A DNA stretch of 64,000 nucleotides from Roseospirillum parvum (GCF_900100455.1 NZ_FNCV01000001.1:475093-539092); one strand, 5' to 3'. Shown: positions 15,383 through 23,422, counted from the first letter of the stretch. A program made the numbers and translations. Notes: generated from the letters alone by a model not told the origin.

Positions 15383-17698
15383 TTACCGGGTCAGGCTGGC
15401 GAACAGGCCGGGCAGGGTTTCCGGCAGGCGGGCCATGCGGTCGATCACCGTATAGCGGCCGTCCCCGAAAATGCGTTTCACATAGGGGTCGGCCTCGGAA
15501 TCGAGGGTCAGGCAGTAGGTCTGCACCCCCTGGCCGTGCAGGTCCTCCACCGCCTTCCTGGCGTCCTCGCGCAGATGCCGGGGGTCGCGCTCGTCGACGT
15601 CGGCCGGGGCGCCGTCGGTCAACAGCAGGATCAGTTTGCGCCGCTCCGGGCGGCGGGCCAACTGCGCCCCGGCGTGGCGCAGCGCGGCGCCCATGCGGGT
15701 CGACAGGCCGCCCCGCATGCCGGCCAGCCGCGCCTTCACCGGTTCGTCGAAGCCGTGGGCGAAGTCCTTGAAGCGCACATACTGCACATCGTGCCGGCTG
15801 TCCGAGGCAAAGCCGTGCACGGCGAAGGGATCACCGATGCCGGCGATGGCGGTGGTCAGCAGGGCGGCCGCCTGACGGGTCAGGTCGAGCACCGTCTCGG
15901 CCCCCTCGGCGGTGGTCTCGGGCAGCGCATCGTTGGTCGACTGCGAGAGGTCGAGCAGCACCACCACCGCCAGATCGCGCCGCCGCACCACATGGCGCAG
16001 GGTGATCCGGGGGTCCGGCTGATGGCCCCGGCGCAGCTCGATCATCGCATCGACCGCCGCCGTCAGGTCGATCTCGTCGCCGTCCTCCAGGCCCCGGTGG
16101 CGCTCCACCCCCTGCGGCTGCAAGGCGTCGATGATGTGCTGGATGCGCCGGGTCAGCGGGCGGTGGGCGTCGAGCAGGGCGTCGATGTCGGCCGGCGGCC
16201 CCTTGGGCTGGCGCCGTTCGTAGACGCTGACCCAGTCCGGGCGGTAGAGCTGCACCTGATGGTCCCACTCGGCGTAGTGGAAGGGGCCGACCACCGGCTC
16301 GGTGCCCTCCAGCTCGTTGATGGTCGTCGCCTCCTGGTCGAGCCAGAAGGGCGTCTCCAGGCGCCAGATTTCCTGGGCGTCGTCGCCGGCCAGCTCGCAG
16401 TCGATCTCGTTGACCATCTCCATCACGCTGACCGTGCGCCGCCGCTGGCGCAGCCGCGCGGGCACGTAGCCGTCGGACTCGTCGGCCAAGGGCGGGGTGA
16501 ACTCGAAGACCACCCGGTTGTCGTCGCGGTAGGCCAGATCAAGCGTTTCCAGCAGGCGCAGGCTGGGCATCCGGCGCTGCTCGGTGAGCCACACGAACAG
16601 CCGCCGGCCCATCTCGAGCGACCATTTGGCGTCGTCCTGGGCCGCCGGCAGGGTGGCGCGGGCCTCGGCGGCCAGCCGGTCCAGCTCCGCGTCACCGGTT
16701 GGATGGCCGGGCTCGGCCAGGGCGCGGGCCAGCCCCTCCAGCAGCGGCAGGGTGGGGTGGGCCGGGGCCTCTCCCCGGGGCAGGGCGAGCAGCCGGCCCC
16801 ACAGCTTGCCCAGGCCAGGGAACTCGGCGCGCGCCTTGTACTCCACCCGGGCGTCCTCGAACAGCCCAACCAGCAGCTTCTCGGCCGGGGCCAGATCGCC
16901 CCCCGGCACGGCGGCGCGGGTGTAGGCCAGATGGGCCGCCATGTGGGCCGCCATCGCCTTGTAGAGATCAAAACCGCTCACCCCGTCGCGGTCGTCCAGG
17001 GCATCGGGCAGGTGGACCACCCGGCCGTCGATGTAGGGCCAAAAGCCGCTGTGCTCGGCGGCCGAGGGGCGCAGGAAGAAATCACGCCCCCACAGCGCCC
17101 GAAGATAGAAGTTCAGCCGCCGCTGGGCGTCCACGAACAGGGTGCCGCGCCGCTCCTGTTGCAGCATGGCCTGGCTGTCGGCGCTCTGAAGCGCGAAGTA
17201 GCGCATCAGGTTGTCGTGGTCGCGCCGGTAGGCCTCAATGCCGAAATCGGCCCAGCGGCGCAGACCCGACAGGGTCAGCTTGCCCAGAAGATGGTCGATG
17301 TTCTGCAACATCGGTCGAAGACCGCGCGGCGCCCGGGCCGACAACTGATGCAACAGGGCCAGATAGCCGCGCACAAGATCGGGGTCGCCCAGACGCCGCG
17401 CCGCCGTCGGCAGGCTGGCCAGCAACAACGCAATCACCGCGCCCGAGGTCATCGAGGACAACTTCAAGGCCGCACCGGTGCAGTCGCCCAGCACATCCTC
17501 GCCCACCTCGCGCACCACCTCCGGCATCTCCTCCAGATAGGCCCGCACCGGATCAGCCCCCCGACCCAGACCGGACAAGGCCAAAGCCCCCTCGCCATAA
17601 GCCTGATACGCCGCCGGCGACATCACCCGAACCGCCTCGGCCGACACCGCCGACCAAACCTCCACCAACTCCGGATGCCGCTCAAACAACTGATCCAT
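15383..17698 (-). CDS. cbbO: CbbO, RuBisCO activase subunit (VWA domain)
   Basis: A 771-residue CbbO. With CbbQ it forms the MoxR-type AAA+ machine that pulls inhibitory sugar phosphates out of form I RuBisCO. The C-terminal von Willebrand A domain carries the MIDAS residues D583-x-S585-x-S587 (LLDLSQSTND) and LTDGAPADVDERDPRHL, the site that grips RuBisCO. The N-terminal part is helical (RHPELVEVWSAVSAEAVRVMSPAAYQAYGEGALALSGLG...). The start taken is ATG 17698, with GGAGG 6 bases upstream. Codon choice in the first 150 codons is looser (more TTG, CTT, GGT, GCG) than downstream. It is the last cbb gene, separated from cbbQ by a 270-bp block of hairpins. Confidence 0.92.
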   Translation of the reverse strand: MDQLFERHPELVEVWSAVSAEAVRVMSPAAYQAYGEGALALSGLGRGADPVRAYLEEMPEVVREVGEDVLGDCTGAALKLSSMTSGAVIALLLASLPTAARRLGDPDLVRGYLALLHQLSARAPRGLRPMLQNIDHLLGKLTLSGLRRWADFGIEAYRRDHDNLMRYFALQSADSQAMLQQERRGTLFVDAQRRLNFYLRALWGRDFFLRPSAAEHSGFWPYIDGRVVHLPDALDDRDGVSGFDLYKAMAAHMAAHLAYTRAAVPGGDLAPAEKLLVGLFEDARVEYKARAEFPGLGKLWGRLLALPRGEAPAHPTLPLLEGLARALAEPGHPTGDAELDRLAAEARATLPAAQDDAKWSLEMGRRLFVWLTEQRRMPSLRLLETLDLAYRDDNRVVFEFTPPLADESDGYVPARLRQRRRTVSVMEMVNEIDCELAGDDAQEIWRLETPFWLDQEATTINELEGTEPVVGPFHYAEWDHQVQLYRPDWVSVYERRQPKGPPADIDALLDAHRPLTRRIQHIIDALQPQGVERHRGLEDGDEIDLTAAVDAMIELRRGHQPDPRITLRHVVRRRDLAVVVLLDLSQSTNDALPETTAEGAETVLDLTRQAAALLTTAIAGIGDPFAVHGFASDSRHDVQYVRFKDFAHGFDEPVKARLAGMRGGLSTRMGAALRHAGAQLARRPERRKLILLLTDGAPADVDERDPRHLREDARKAVEDLHGQGVQTYCLTLDSEADPYVKRIFGDGRYTVIDRMARLPETLPGLFASLTR

Positions 17699-17735
17699 CA
17701 GAAACCTCCGCTCATCGCTCGGCTCGGTGCCCAAG

Positions 17736-17934
17736 CAAAGGGGCGCCGCCCCTTTGAACCCCGCTGGGGAGGCCCGAGGCCTCCCCAGACCCCACCATGA
17801 GTCAAAGCCGGGAAGAGGGGGGTATCCGGGCGCACGCGCCCGGATACCCCCCTCTTCCCGGCTTTAAGTCGCGGCGGGGGTCCGGGGGAGCCCCAGGCTC
17901 CCCCGGCGGGGGTCAAGGGGGCAGCGCCCCCTTG
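17736..17934. repeat. composite hairpin block between cbbQ and cbbO, with a 62-nt perfect palindrome
   Basis: Five consecutive hairpins lie in 199 bases: 17736-17756 (9-bp stem), 17764-17788 (11-bp), 17804-17865 (30-bp perfect stem, 2-base loop), 17882-17906 (11-bp) and 17914-17934 (9-bp). The outer modules are two inverted copies of the GC-rich repeat also seen at 23.1, 35.1 and 45.3 kb. It lies inside the cbb operon, just before the cbbO ribosome site, so it may lower or tune cbbO expression relative to cbbLSQ. Confidence 0.9.
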
Positions 17935-17969
17935 CCTGTGCGCCGAGGCGCGCGATGGGCGGAGGGTTC

Positions 17970-18800
17970 TCATGGGTCGGTGAAGAAGGTGGAGACGGCG
18001 CTGGTCAGGGTTTCGTGCATGTCGGGATCGTCGGTCAGGGGGGTGACCAGGGTCATGGTGCAGGCCAGGGTGGGGTTGACCCCTTCGGCGATCATCTGTC
18101 CGGCGTAGACCAAAAGGCGGGTGGAGATGCCTTCGTCCAGGCCGTGGCCGCGCAGGTTGCGGGCCCGGTGGGCGATCTGGACCAGTTTGTCGGCGGTGTC
18201 GCGTGGGCAGCCGGTTTCGCGGGCGATGATTTCGGCTTCCACCTCGGCTTCGGGGTAGTCGAAGGCCAGCGCGGCGAAGCGTTGCCGGGTGGAGGGTTTC
18301 AGGTCCTTCATCAGGCTCTGGTAGCCGGGGTTGTAGGAGATGACCAGTTGGAACCCCGGGTCGGCGTGCAAAAGCTCGCCTTTCTTGTCCAGCGGCAGGA
18401 CGCGGCGGTGGTCGGTCAGCGGGTGGATGACGACCACCGTGTCCTGGCGCGCCTCGACCACTTCGTCGAGGTAGCAGATGGCGCCCAGGCGGGCGGCGGT
18501 GGTCAGCGGGCCGTCCTGCCAGCGGGTACCGTCGCGGTCGAGCAGGAAGCGGCCGACCAGGTCGGAGGCGGTCATGTCCTCGTTGCAGGCCACGGTGATC
18601 AGCGGGCGGCCCAGCTTGTGGGCCATGGCCTCGACGAAGCGGGTCTTGCCGCAGCCGGTGGGGCCTTTCAGCATCACCGGCATGCGCCGGGCGTGGGCGG
18701 CGGTGAACAGCTCCACCTCGTTGCCGACCGGGCGGTAGTAGGGCTCGCGGGTGATGCGGTAGGGGGCGGCCGGGTCGGTGGGGGTGTCCGGGGTGGTCAT
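17970..18800 (-). CDS. cbbQ: CbbQ, MoxR-type AAA+ RuBisCO activase ATPase
   Basis: A 276-residue AAA+ ATPase. Walker A is GPTGCGKT at 46-53, Walker B is ICYLDE (D112, E113), and there is a sensor block [27 protein letters not shown]. Hexamers dock to CbbO and use ATP to reactivate inhibited form I RuBisCO. Length is typical. Upstream of the ATG are two tandem AAGGAG motifs (about 18806-18830), a duplicated Shine-Dalgarno; the nearer one is well placed. It lies between cbbS and cbbO in the cbbLSQO operon. Confidence 0.95.
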   Translation of the reverse strand: MTTPDTPTDPAAPYRITREPYYRPVGNEVELFTAAHARRMPVMLKGPTGCGKTRFVEAMAHKLGRPLITVACNEDMTASDLVGRFLLDRDGTRWQDGPLTTAARLGAICYLDEVVEARQDTVVVIHPLTDHRRVLPLDKKGELLHADPGFQLVISYNPGYQSLMKDLKPSTRQRFAALAFDYPEAEVEAEIIARETGCPRDTADKLVQIAHRARNLRGHGLDEGISTRLLVYAGQMIAEGVNPTLACTMTLVTPLTDDPDMHETLTSAVSTFFTDP

Positions 18801-18849
18801 GGGGGACTCCTTGGGGGGAACTCCTTGGGGTGATCGGCAAGCGGGGGGC

Positions 18850-18886
18850 GGCCGGCGGCGCGGGAGTGGGGGGCGCGCCGCCGGCC
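18850..18886 (-). other. intercistronic hairpin between cbbS and cbbQ
   Basis: GGCCGGCGGCGCG (18850-18862) pairs perfectly with CGCGCCGCCGGCC (18874-18886), a 13-bp GC-only stem with an 11-base loop and no T-run. Directly 3' of cbbS in the transcript, it would protect the cbbLS mRNA from 3' exonucleases or partly stop transcription, giving more LS than QO. Confidence 0.7.
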
Positions 18887-18899
18887 TGGGGGGCGCCGG

Positions 18900-19253
18900 T
18901 CAGTCCATCGGGGCCTGATGGACCACCATGCTGGCGCCCTGGGTCTGGCGGACGTTGTCGTAGCCGATCAGCCGCACGTGGTGGTTGGGGTTGTCGGCCC
19001 GGCAGGCGTCGACCTCGGCGAGCACCGCGTCGACGTCGGTTTCGCCGAACATGGGCAGCTTCCACATGTACCAGTAGTTGCTGTTGGCGTGCTCGGGTTC
19101 GCTGTGCTCGATGGCCGGGGTCCAGCCGCGCGCCACGATGAACTCGATCTGCCTGCGCAACTGCTCCGGGGTCATCGGGGGCAGGTAGGAGAAGGTGCCC
19201 ATGCGCCGGCTGTTGGGGTCCGACAGGCGGGAGGGATAGTCCTGGATGCTCAT
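18900..19253 (-). CDS. cbbS: RuBisCO small subunit, form I
   Basis: A 117-residue small subunit that caps the L8S8 enzyme. Diagnostic sequence: [81 protein letters not shown]. The [11 protein letters not shown] block and the compact betaA-betaB loop are typical of bacterial form IA. The ATG at 19253 follows the large-subunit gene by 38 bases. Confidence 0.96.
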   Translation of the reverse strand: MSIQDYPSRLSDPNSRRMGTFSYLPPMTPEQLRRQIEFIVARGWTPAIEHSEPEHANSNYWYMWKLPMFGETDVDAVLAEVDACRADNPNHHVRLIGYDNVRQTQGASMVVHQAPMD

Positions 19254-19291
19254 GGTATGGGGCTCCGTTCGCGGGGAAGGTCTGGGGTCGA

Positions 19292-20713
19292 TCAGCGGTG
19301 CGCCACGTCGAGCTTGTCGACGGTGTCGAACTCGAACTTGATCTCCTTCCAGGTCTCCATGGCCATCTTCAGCTCGGGGCTGTGGGCGGCGGCGGCGGTC
19401 AGGATGTCCTTGCCTTCCTTTTCCAGGTTGCGGCCCTCGTTGCGGGCCTGGGTGCAGGCTTCCAGGGCGACCCGGTTGGCGCAGGCGCCGGCGGCGTTGC
19501 CCCAGGGGTGGCCGATGGTGCCGCCGCCGAACTGGAACACCGCGTCGTCGCCGAAGATCGAGACCAGGGCCGGCATGTGCCAGACGTGGATACCGCCCGA
19601 GGCGACCGGGAAGACGCTGGGCATCTGGCCCCAGTCCTGCTCGAAGAAGATGCCGCGCGAGCGGTCCTCCTTGATCACCCGGTCGCGCAGCAGGTCGATC
19701 CAGCCCAGGGTGGCGGCGCGGTCGCCTTCCAGCTTGCCGACCACGGTGCCGGAGTGCAGGTGGTCGCCGCCGAGCAGGCGCAGAAGCTTGGCCAGGACGC
19801 GGAAGTTGATGCCGTGCTTGGGGTTGCGATCCATCACCGCGTGCATGGCGCGGTGGACGTGGAGCAGCATGCCGTTGTTGCGGCACCAGCGCGACAGGCT
19901 GGCATGGGCCGCCCAGCCGATGGTCAGGTAGTCGCTCATGATGATCGGGGTGCCGATCTCCTTGGCGAACTCGGCGCGCTGGTAGATGTCCTCCATGGTC
20001 GGGGCGGTGACGTTGAGGTAGTGCCCCTTGCGCTCGCCGGTTTCGGCCTCGGCCTTCTCGATCGCCTCCTGGCAGAACATGAAGCGGTCGCGCCAGCGCA
20101 TGAAGGGCTGCGAGTTGACGTTCTCGTCGTCCTTGGTGAAGTCGAGGCCGCCGCGCAGCGCCTCGTAGACCGCCCGGCCGTAGTTCTTGGCCGACAGACC
20201 CAGTTTGGGCTTGATGGTGCAGCCGAGCAGGGCACGGCCGTACTTGTCGAGCTTGTCGCGCTCGACCTGGATGCCGTGGGGCGGACCGTCGCAGGTGGTG
20301 ACGAACCACAGCGGGAAGCGCACGTCCTCCAGGCGCAGGAAGCGCACCGCCTTGAAGCCGAACACGTTGCCGACCAGCGAGGTGAACACGTTGACCACCG
20401 AGCCTTCCTCGAACAGGCCCATGGGGTAGGCGATGAAGGCGTAGAAGGCCTCGTCGTCGCCCGGCACGTCCTCGATCGCGTAGGCCCGGCCCTTGTAGTA
20501 GTCGAGGTCGGTCAGAAGGTCGGTCCACACGGTGGTCCAGGTGGCGGTGGAGGATTCGGCGCAGACCGCGGCGGCCGCCTCCTCGCGCGGCACCCCGGCC
20601 TGGGGGACCACCTTGAAGACGGCCAGGAAGTCGCTGTCCCGGGGGGTGTAGTCGGGATCCCAATAGGTTTCGCGGTATTCCTTCACGCCGGCTTGGTACG
20701 TCTTGCCTGCCAT
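19292..20713 (-). CDS. cbbL: RuBisCO large subunit, form IA
   Basis: A 473-residue large subunit catalysing RuBP carboxylation/oxygenation. The N-terminus [14 protein letters not shown] and the form I pattern (with a small-subunit gene alongside) place it in form IA. Active-site landmarks: TIKPK (K168), the carbamylated K194 with Mg ligands D196 and E197 (DFTKDDEN), HVHRAMHAV, and loop 6 [13 protein letters not shown] patch reading [21 protein letters not shown] differs from the more common IMHDY(L/I)TGGF version, a lineage-type variation near the active site. AAGGAG lies 10 bases before the ATG. It is divergent from cbbR. Confidence 0.97.
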   Translation of the reverse strand: MAGKTYQAGVKEYRETYWDPDYTPRDSDFLAVFKVVPQAGVPREEAAAAVCAESSTATWTTVWTDLLTDLDYYKGRAYAIEDVPGDDEAFYAFIAYPMGLFEEGSVVNVFTSLVGNVFGFKAVRFLRLEDVRFPLWFVTTCDGPPHGIQVERDKLDKYGRALLGCTIKPKLGLSAKNYGRAVYEALRGGLDFTKDDENVNSQPFMRWRDRFMFCQEAIEKAEAETGERKGHYLNVTAPTMEDIYQRAEFAKEIGTPIIMSDYLTIGWAAHASLSRWCRNNGMLLHVHRAMHAVMDRNPKHGINFRVLAKLLRLLGGDHLHSGTVVGKLEGDRAATLGWIDLLRDRVIKEDRSRGIFFEQDWGQMPSVFPVASGGIHVWHMPALVSIFGDDAVFQFGGGTIGHPWGNAAGACANRVALEACTQARNEGRNLEKEGKDILTAAAAHSPELKMAMETWKEIKFEFDTVDKLDVAHR

Positions 20714-20790
20714 GGCCCCTGATCTCCTTGGTGGGTCGTGTGGAAGCGGTGTCGGAGAGCAGGGTAGGCTTGCCGGTTCATAACGGGAAG

Positions 20791-20819
20791 TTTATTGTTT
20801 TTATCCCAACAATAGACAA
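20791..20819 (-). promoter_or_regulatory. candidate cbbL promoter with CbbR-like site
   Basis: On the minus strand TTGTCT (20819-20814) and AATAAA (20796-20791) are 17 bases apart. A perfect 7-bp inverted repeat, TATTGTT-N8-AACAATA (20793-20814), spans the same interval and contains a T-N11-A LysR box (20796-20808). The AT-rich region stands out from its surroundings. A promoter for cbbR (TTGCCG 20770, TATTGT 20793, spacing 17) overlaps on the plus strand, giving a shared control region. Confidence 0.6.
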
Positions 20820-20840
20820 ATGTTTATGGAGAGCCCCGCC

Positions 20841-21761
20841 GTGCACGCCACCCTTCAGCAGTTGCGCCTGTTCGAGGCGGTGGCCCGGCTGGGCAGCGTG
20901 ACCCGCGCCGCGGCCGAGGTGCACCTGACCCAGCCGGCGGTGTCGATCCAGGTCAAGCGTCTGGAGGCCCAGGTCGGCATGCCGCTGCTGGAGAGCGTCG
21001 GGCGGACCCTGCGCCCGACCCCGGCCGGGCACGAGGTGCTGGCCGCCGGGCGCGACATCCTGGGCCGCATGGAAAGCCTGGAGGCGGCGCTGGACGGCCT
21101 GCGTGGCGACGTGGCGGGGCCCTTGCGGGTCGCCGCCGTGACCACCGCCAAGTACTTCATGCCCCACCTGATGGGCGCCTTCCTCAAGCGCCATCCCAAG
21201 GTGCGGCCGGTGCTGTCGGTGATCAACCGGGCCAATTTGTTGGAACGTCTGGCCGGGCAGCAGGACGACCTGTTCATTACCGGTCGGGTGCCCGGGGCCC
21301 TGCCGGTGGCGGCCGACCCCTTTCTCGACAACGTGATCGTCCCGGTGGCCCGGCCCGATCACCGGCTGGTTGGGCGGGCCCAGGTGCCGATGGCCGAGCT
21401 GGCCGCCGAGCGGATCCTCAAGCGGGAGCTGGGCTCGGGCACCCGCAGCGCGGTGGAGCAGGCCTTCGAGGCCGAGGGGCTGCGTCCGCCGCCGTTCATG
21501 GAGCTGGGCTCGGACGAGGCGATCAAGCAGGCGGTGATGGCCGGGCTGGGCATTGCCTGCCTGTCGACCCACTGCATCGCCGCCGAGGTGGCGGCCGGCC
21601 GGTTGGTGGCCTTGGATGTGGCGGGCTTTCCCCTGGTCCGCCAGTGGTTCGCGGTGCGCCGGGCGGGGCGTGCCCTGCCCGGGACCGCCTCGGCCTTTCT
21701 CGACTTCCTGCGTGATGAGGGGGCGGCGGTGCTGGGGGGCAAGGCCCGGCCGCCGGCCTGA
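20841..21761 (+). CDS. cbbR: LysR-type regulator CbbR
   Basis: A 306-residue LysR-type regulator divergent from cbbL, the standard position for CbbR. The N-terminal helix-turn-helix reads LRLFEAVARLGSVTRAAAEVHLTQPAVSIQVKRLEAQVGMPLLE. The C-terminal effector domain (VAAVTTAKYFMPHLMGAFLKRHP, VPGALPVAADPFLDN, LGSGTRSAVEQAFEAEG) matches CbbR proteins that respond to RuBP, NADPH or related metabolites. GTG 20841 with GGAG upstream is preferred, as CbbR proteins start close to the TLRQLRVF block; ATG codons at 20820 and 20826 are in frame alternatives. Confidence 0.93.
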   Translation: MHATLQQLRLFEAVARLGSVTRAAAEVHLTQPAVSIQVKRLEAQVGMPLLESVGRTLRPTPAGHEVLAAGRDILGRMESLEAALDGLRGDVAGPLRVAAVTTAKYFMPHLMGAFLKRHPKVRPVLSVINRANLLERLAGQQDDLFITGRVPGALPVAADPFLDNVIVPVARPDHRLVGRAQVPMAELAAERILKRELGSGTRSAVEQAFEAEGLRPPPFMELGSDEAIKQAVMAGLGIACLSTHCIAAEVAAGRLVALDVAGFPLVRQWFAVRRAGRALPGTASAFLDFLRDEGAAVLGGKARPPA

Positions 21762-21771
21762 TCCAATGCGC

Positions 21772-21841
21772 TTGAATCAACGCCCTGGAATCAACGCCCT
21801 GGAATCAACGCCCTGGAATCAACGTCCTGGAATCAATGTCC
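21772..21841 (+). repeat. five-copy 14-bp tandem repeat
   Basis: Five units of TGGAATCAACGCCC (first unit starts TTG; the last two carry T changes) run head to tail from 21772 to 21841. They fill the gap between cbbR and the convergent hspQ. The fifth unit overlaps the hspQ stop codon (21833-21835). No spacer sequences separate the units. Confidence 0.92.
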
Positions 21842-22243
21842 CCGGTGCTCGGGGCGCGGCACGTAATGGCCGTCCCTCAGCCCTTCGAACAGCTTGCTGA
21901 TGTCGGGGTGGCCGACCGGCCGGGGGTCCTTCTCGGGTAGCAGGTTCTGCTCGGAGACGTAGGCCTCGTAGGTGGTTTCGGCGTTCTCGGCCAGCAGGTG
22001 GTAGAACGGCTGGTCCTTGGCCGGCCGGATGTCAGCGGGAATGGACTCGTACCACTCGTCGGTGTTGGAAAACTCGGGGTCCACATCGACCACCACGCCC
22101 CGGAAGGGGTAGATGCGGTGGCGCACCACCTGACCGATGGCGAAGCGGGCCTGGCGGATCAAGGGGCCGTCGGCGCCGTCGATCGCGGCCCCGGCGGGCG
22201 GTGCGCCGGGCCGTTCCGGGCGCTGCGGATGTGGGTTGACCAT
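21833..22243 (-). CDS. hspQ: heat-shock protein HspQ
   Basis: A 136-residue protein with the HspQ/YccV domain from about residue 30 onward: ARFAIGQVVRHRIYPFRGVVVDVDPEFSNTDEWY and FYHLLAENAETTYEAYVSEQNLLPE. In enterobacteria HspQ modulates Lon protease specificity and binds hemimethylated DNA. The first 28 residues are a Pro/Gly-rich extension not needed for the fold. It is divergent from the riboswitch-controlled transporter. No clear heat-shock promoter was recognised. Confidence 0.9.
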   Translation of the reverse strand: MVNPHPQRPERPGAPPAGAAIDGADGPLIRQARFAIGQVVRHRIYPFRGVVVDVDPEFSNTDEWYESIPADIRPAKDQPFYHLLAENAETTYEAYVSEQNLLPEKDPRPVGHPDISKLFEGLRDGHYVPRPEHRGH

Positions 22244-22368
22244 GACGGGCGGTCCTCGTCGAACAGGGGTTTTCGCCGACGCCCCCTTTGTAAACCCAAA
22301 CCATGCTCCTTCTCGGGCTCGATGGCAAGGCTGGAGCCGAAAGCCATGCTCTTCTGGCCGGCCAGGGG

Positions 22369-22398
22369 TTGACAGGGGGAGGGTCGACAGGGTACCCG
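22369..22398 (+). promoter_or_regulatory. possible promoter of the riboswitch-GDT1 transcript
   Basis: A consensus -35 TTGACA at 22369-22374 lies just upstream of the aptamer. The -10 at the right distance (TACCCG, 22393, spacing 18) is poor, so the start near 22405 is tentative. Confidence 0.35.
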
Positions 22399-22404
22399 AC
22401 TGCT

Positions 22405-22512
22405 GCTCCGTAGGGGAGTAGCCGCTTCCGAGACAGGAAGGCCCGCGTCAACAGACTTGGCTTCGGCCATGGTGCGGGCAGCCCGAGACGGCCTGGCAAG
22501 ACCTATGGCGTG
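22405..22512 (+). promoter_or_regulatory. yybP-ykoY manganese riboswitch
   Basis: The conserved elements of the yybP-ykoY (Mn2+-sensing) aptamer appear in order: GGGGAGTAGC (22413-22422), CGTCAACA (22445-22452), TTCGGCC in the second arm, and CTGGCAAGACC (22493-22503) closing the junction. It precedes a GDT1/MneA-type Mn exporter half-gene, its usual regulon. Downstream a 12-bp GC stem with one bulge (22532-22543 with 22565-22577) ends 4 bases before the GGAG ribosome site and could be the expression platform. It lacks a T-run, so control of translation seems more likely than termination. Confidence 0.88.
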
Positions 22513-22592
22513 CACCGTTGCGAGCCCGGGAGGGGACCGGCCGGCGGTGGCGCCATGCGTGTCGCGGCCGGGTCCCCCCTTGGAGAGTTCCC

Positions 22593-22868
22593 ATGAAATA
22601 CCTGTTGGCGGTGTTCGCCACCGTCTTCCTGGCCGAGCTGGGCGACAAGACGCAGTTCGCCACGCTGCTCTTTGCCACCGAAAAGCAGCAGCACCCCCTG
22701 TTGGTCTTCCTGGCCGCCTCCCTGGCCCTGATCGCCGCCACCGGGCTGGCGGTGGGACTGGGCGTGCTGGCCGAGCGCTACCTTGCCGCGCTGCCCCTGA
22801 AGCTGTTGGCCGGCCTGGGGTTCGTGGTCATCGGCGCGCTGACCATCCGGGCCCACTTCACCGGCTAG
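22593..22868 (+). CDS. half-size TMEM165/GDT1 (UPF0016, MneA-like) Mn2+ transporter
   Basis: A 91-residue inner-membrane protein with three hydrophobic helices and a single signature E15-L-G-D-K-T20 (VFLAELGDKTQFATLLFA). Most UPF0016 proteins contain two such halves of opposite orientation; single-half forms are thought to work as oligomers. Homologues export Mn2+. The ATG at 22593 follows TTGGAGAG. Control by the upstream yybP-ykoY riboswitch supports the manganese assignment. The TAG stop is the first three bases of a TAGAGC-bracketed palindrome. Confidence 0.9.
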   Translation: MKYLLAVFATVFLAELGDKTQFATLLFATEKQQHPLLVFLAASLALIAATGLAVGLGVLAERYLAALPLKLLAGLGFVVIGALTIRAHFTG

Positions 22869-23001
22869 AGCCGAGAGCGAAAAATCGGAACCACTTGGTG
22901 CTTCCAGATTTTTCGCTCAAATCGGCTCTACATCTAAGATCGAGAGCAGATCGTGCGAAATCTGAAGCGCTCCGCGATTCAACTTTCGCACGATCTGCTC
23001 T
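22866..23001. repeat. two TAGAGC-bracketed hairpins 3' of the Mn transporter
   Basis: A degenerate copy of the hairpin also found perfect at 44220 lies at 22866-22930 (TAGAGCCGA...TCGGCTCTA, with AGCGAAAAATC/GATTTTTCGCT stems). A second at 22943-23001 has an 18-bp perfect stem (AGAGCAGATCGTGCGAAA with 22984-23001) around a GAAGCG/CGATTC core. The first supplies the stop codon of the preceding gene. They form a double hairpin that could end transcription or stabilise the mRNA. Confidence 0.88.
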
Positions 23002-23362
23002 AATACCAACCGGCGATGAGTAGGACTCATCGCGGTTTGGTATTAGTTGGGGGCTTTGCCCCCAAACCCCCACCGGGGAAGCAGGGCTTCCCCGGACCCC
23101 TCCATTCGTTGGTGAACAATCGTTGCCTCTGAGCGGGACGCGCCGTGGTTTTTGGTTGCAGGCCAGCTTTGCTGGCCTGCGAAAACAACCGGGGTATGGA
23201 CACGCAGCCCCAAGATCGCCCAACTGTTCGGCTCGCTCAGCGATCAATGAATGGAGGGGGTCCGGGGGAGCCCCTGGCTCCCCCGGTGGGGTTTTAAAGG
23301 GGCAAAGCCCCTTTCATACGGACCTTTGGATGAGTTCATCTCATCGCGCCGGTTGGTATAAG
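23001..23362. repeat. composite MITE-like element with inverted ends
   Basis: Left end: a 45-base palindrome, TAATACCAACCGGCGATGAG... (23001-23045). Right end: GATGAGTTCATCTCATCGCG followed by CCGGTTGGTATAAG (23329-23362), the inverse of the left end. Inside are two inverted GC-rich modules (GGGGGCTTTGCCCCC...CCGGGGAAGC at about 23047-23104, mirrored at about 23258-23313). At the centre is a 23-base hairpin, GCAGGCCAGC-TTT-GCTGGCCTGC (23158-23180). No credible gene is inside. Together with 22866-23001 this accounts for the gap up to atpC. Confidence 0.8.
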
Positions 23363-23385
23363 CCGGGGAGGCGGGGATCGGGCAC

Positions 23386-23422
23386 GAAAAACGCCCCCGG
23401 AAGACCTCCGGGGGCGTTTTTT
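23386..23422. terminator. bidirectional rho-independent terminator of the atp operon
   Basis: AAAAACGCCCCCGGA pairs with TCCGGGGGCGTTTTT around a short loop, 40 bases beyond the atpC stop. On the minus strand the stem is followed by a T-run, a strong intrinsic terminator for atpHAGDC. The symmetric A/T tails would also stop plus-strand transcription. Confidence 0.9.

Noticed and set aside
19292-20713. Form II RuBisCO (CbbM)
   Set aside because: The sequence has form I motifs, a small-subunit gene follows, and CbbQ/CbbO are adjacent; form IA fits.
21772-21841. Possible CRISPR array
   Set aside because: The five units are contiguous 14-mers without spacers, and no cas gene is near.
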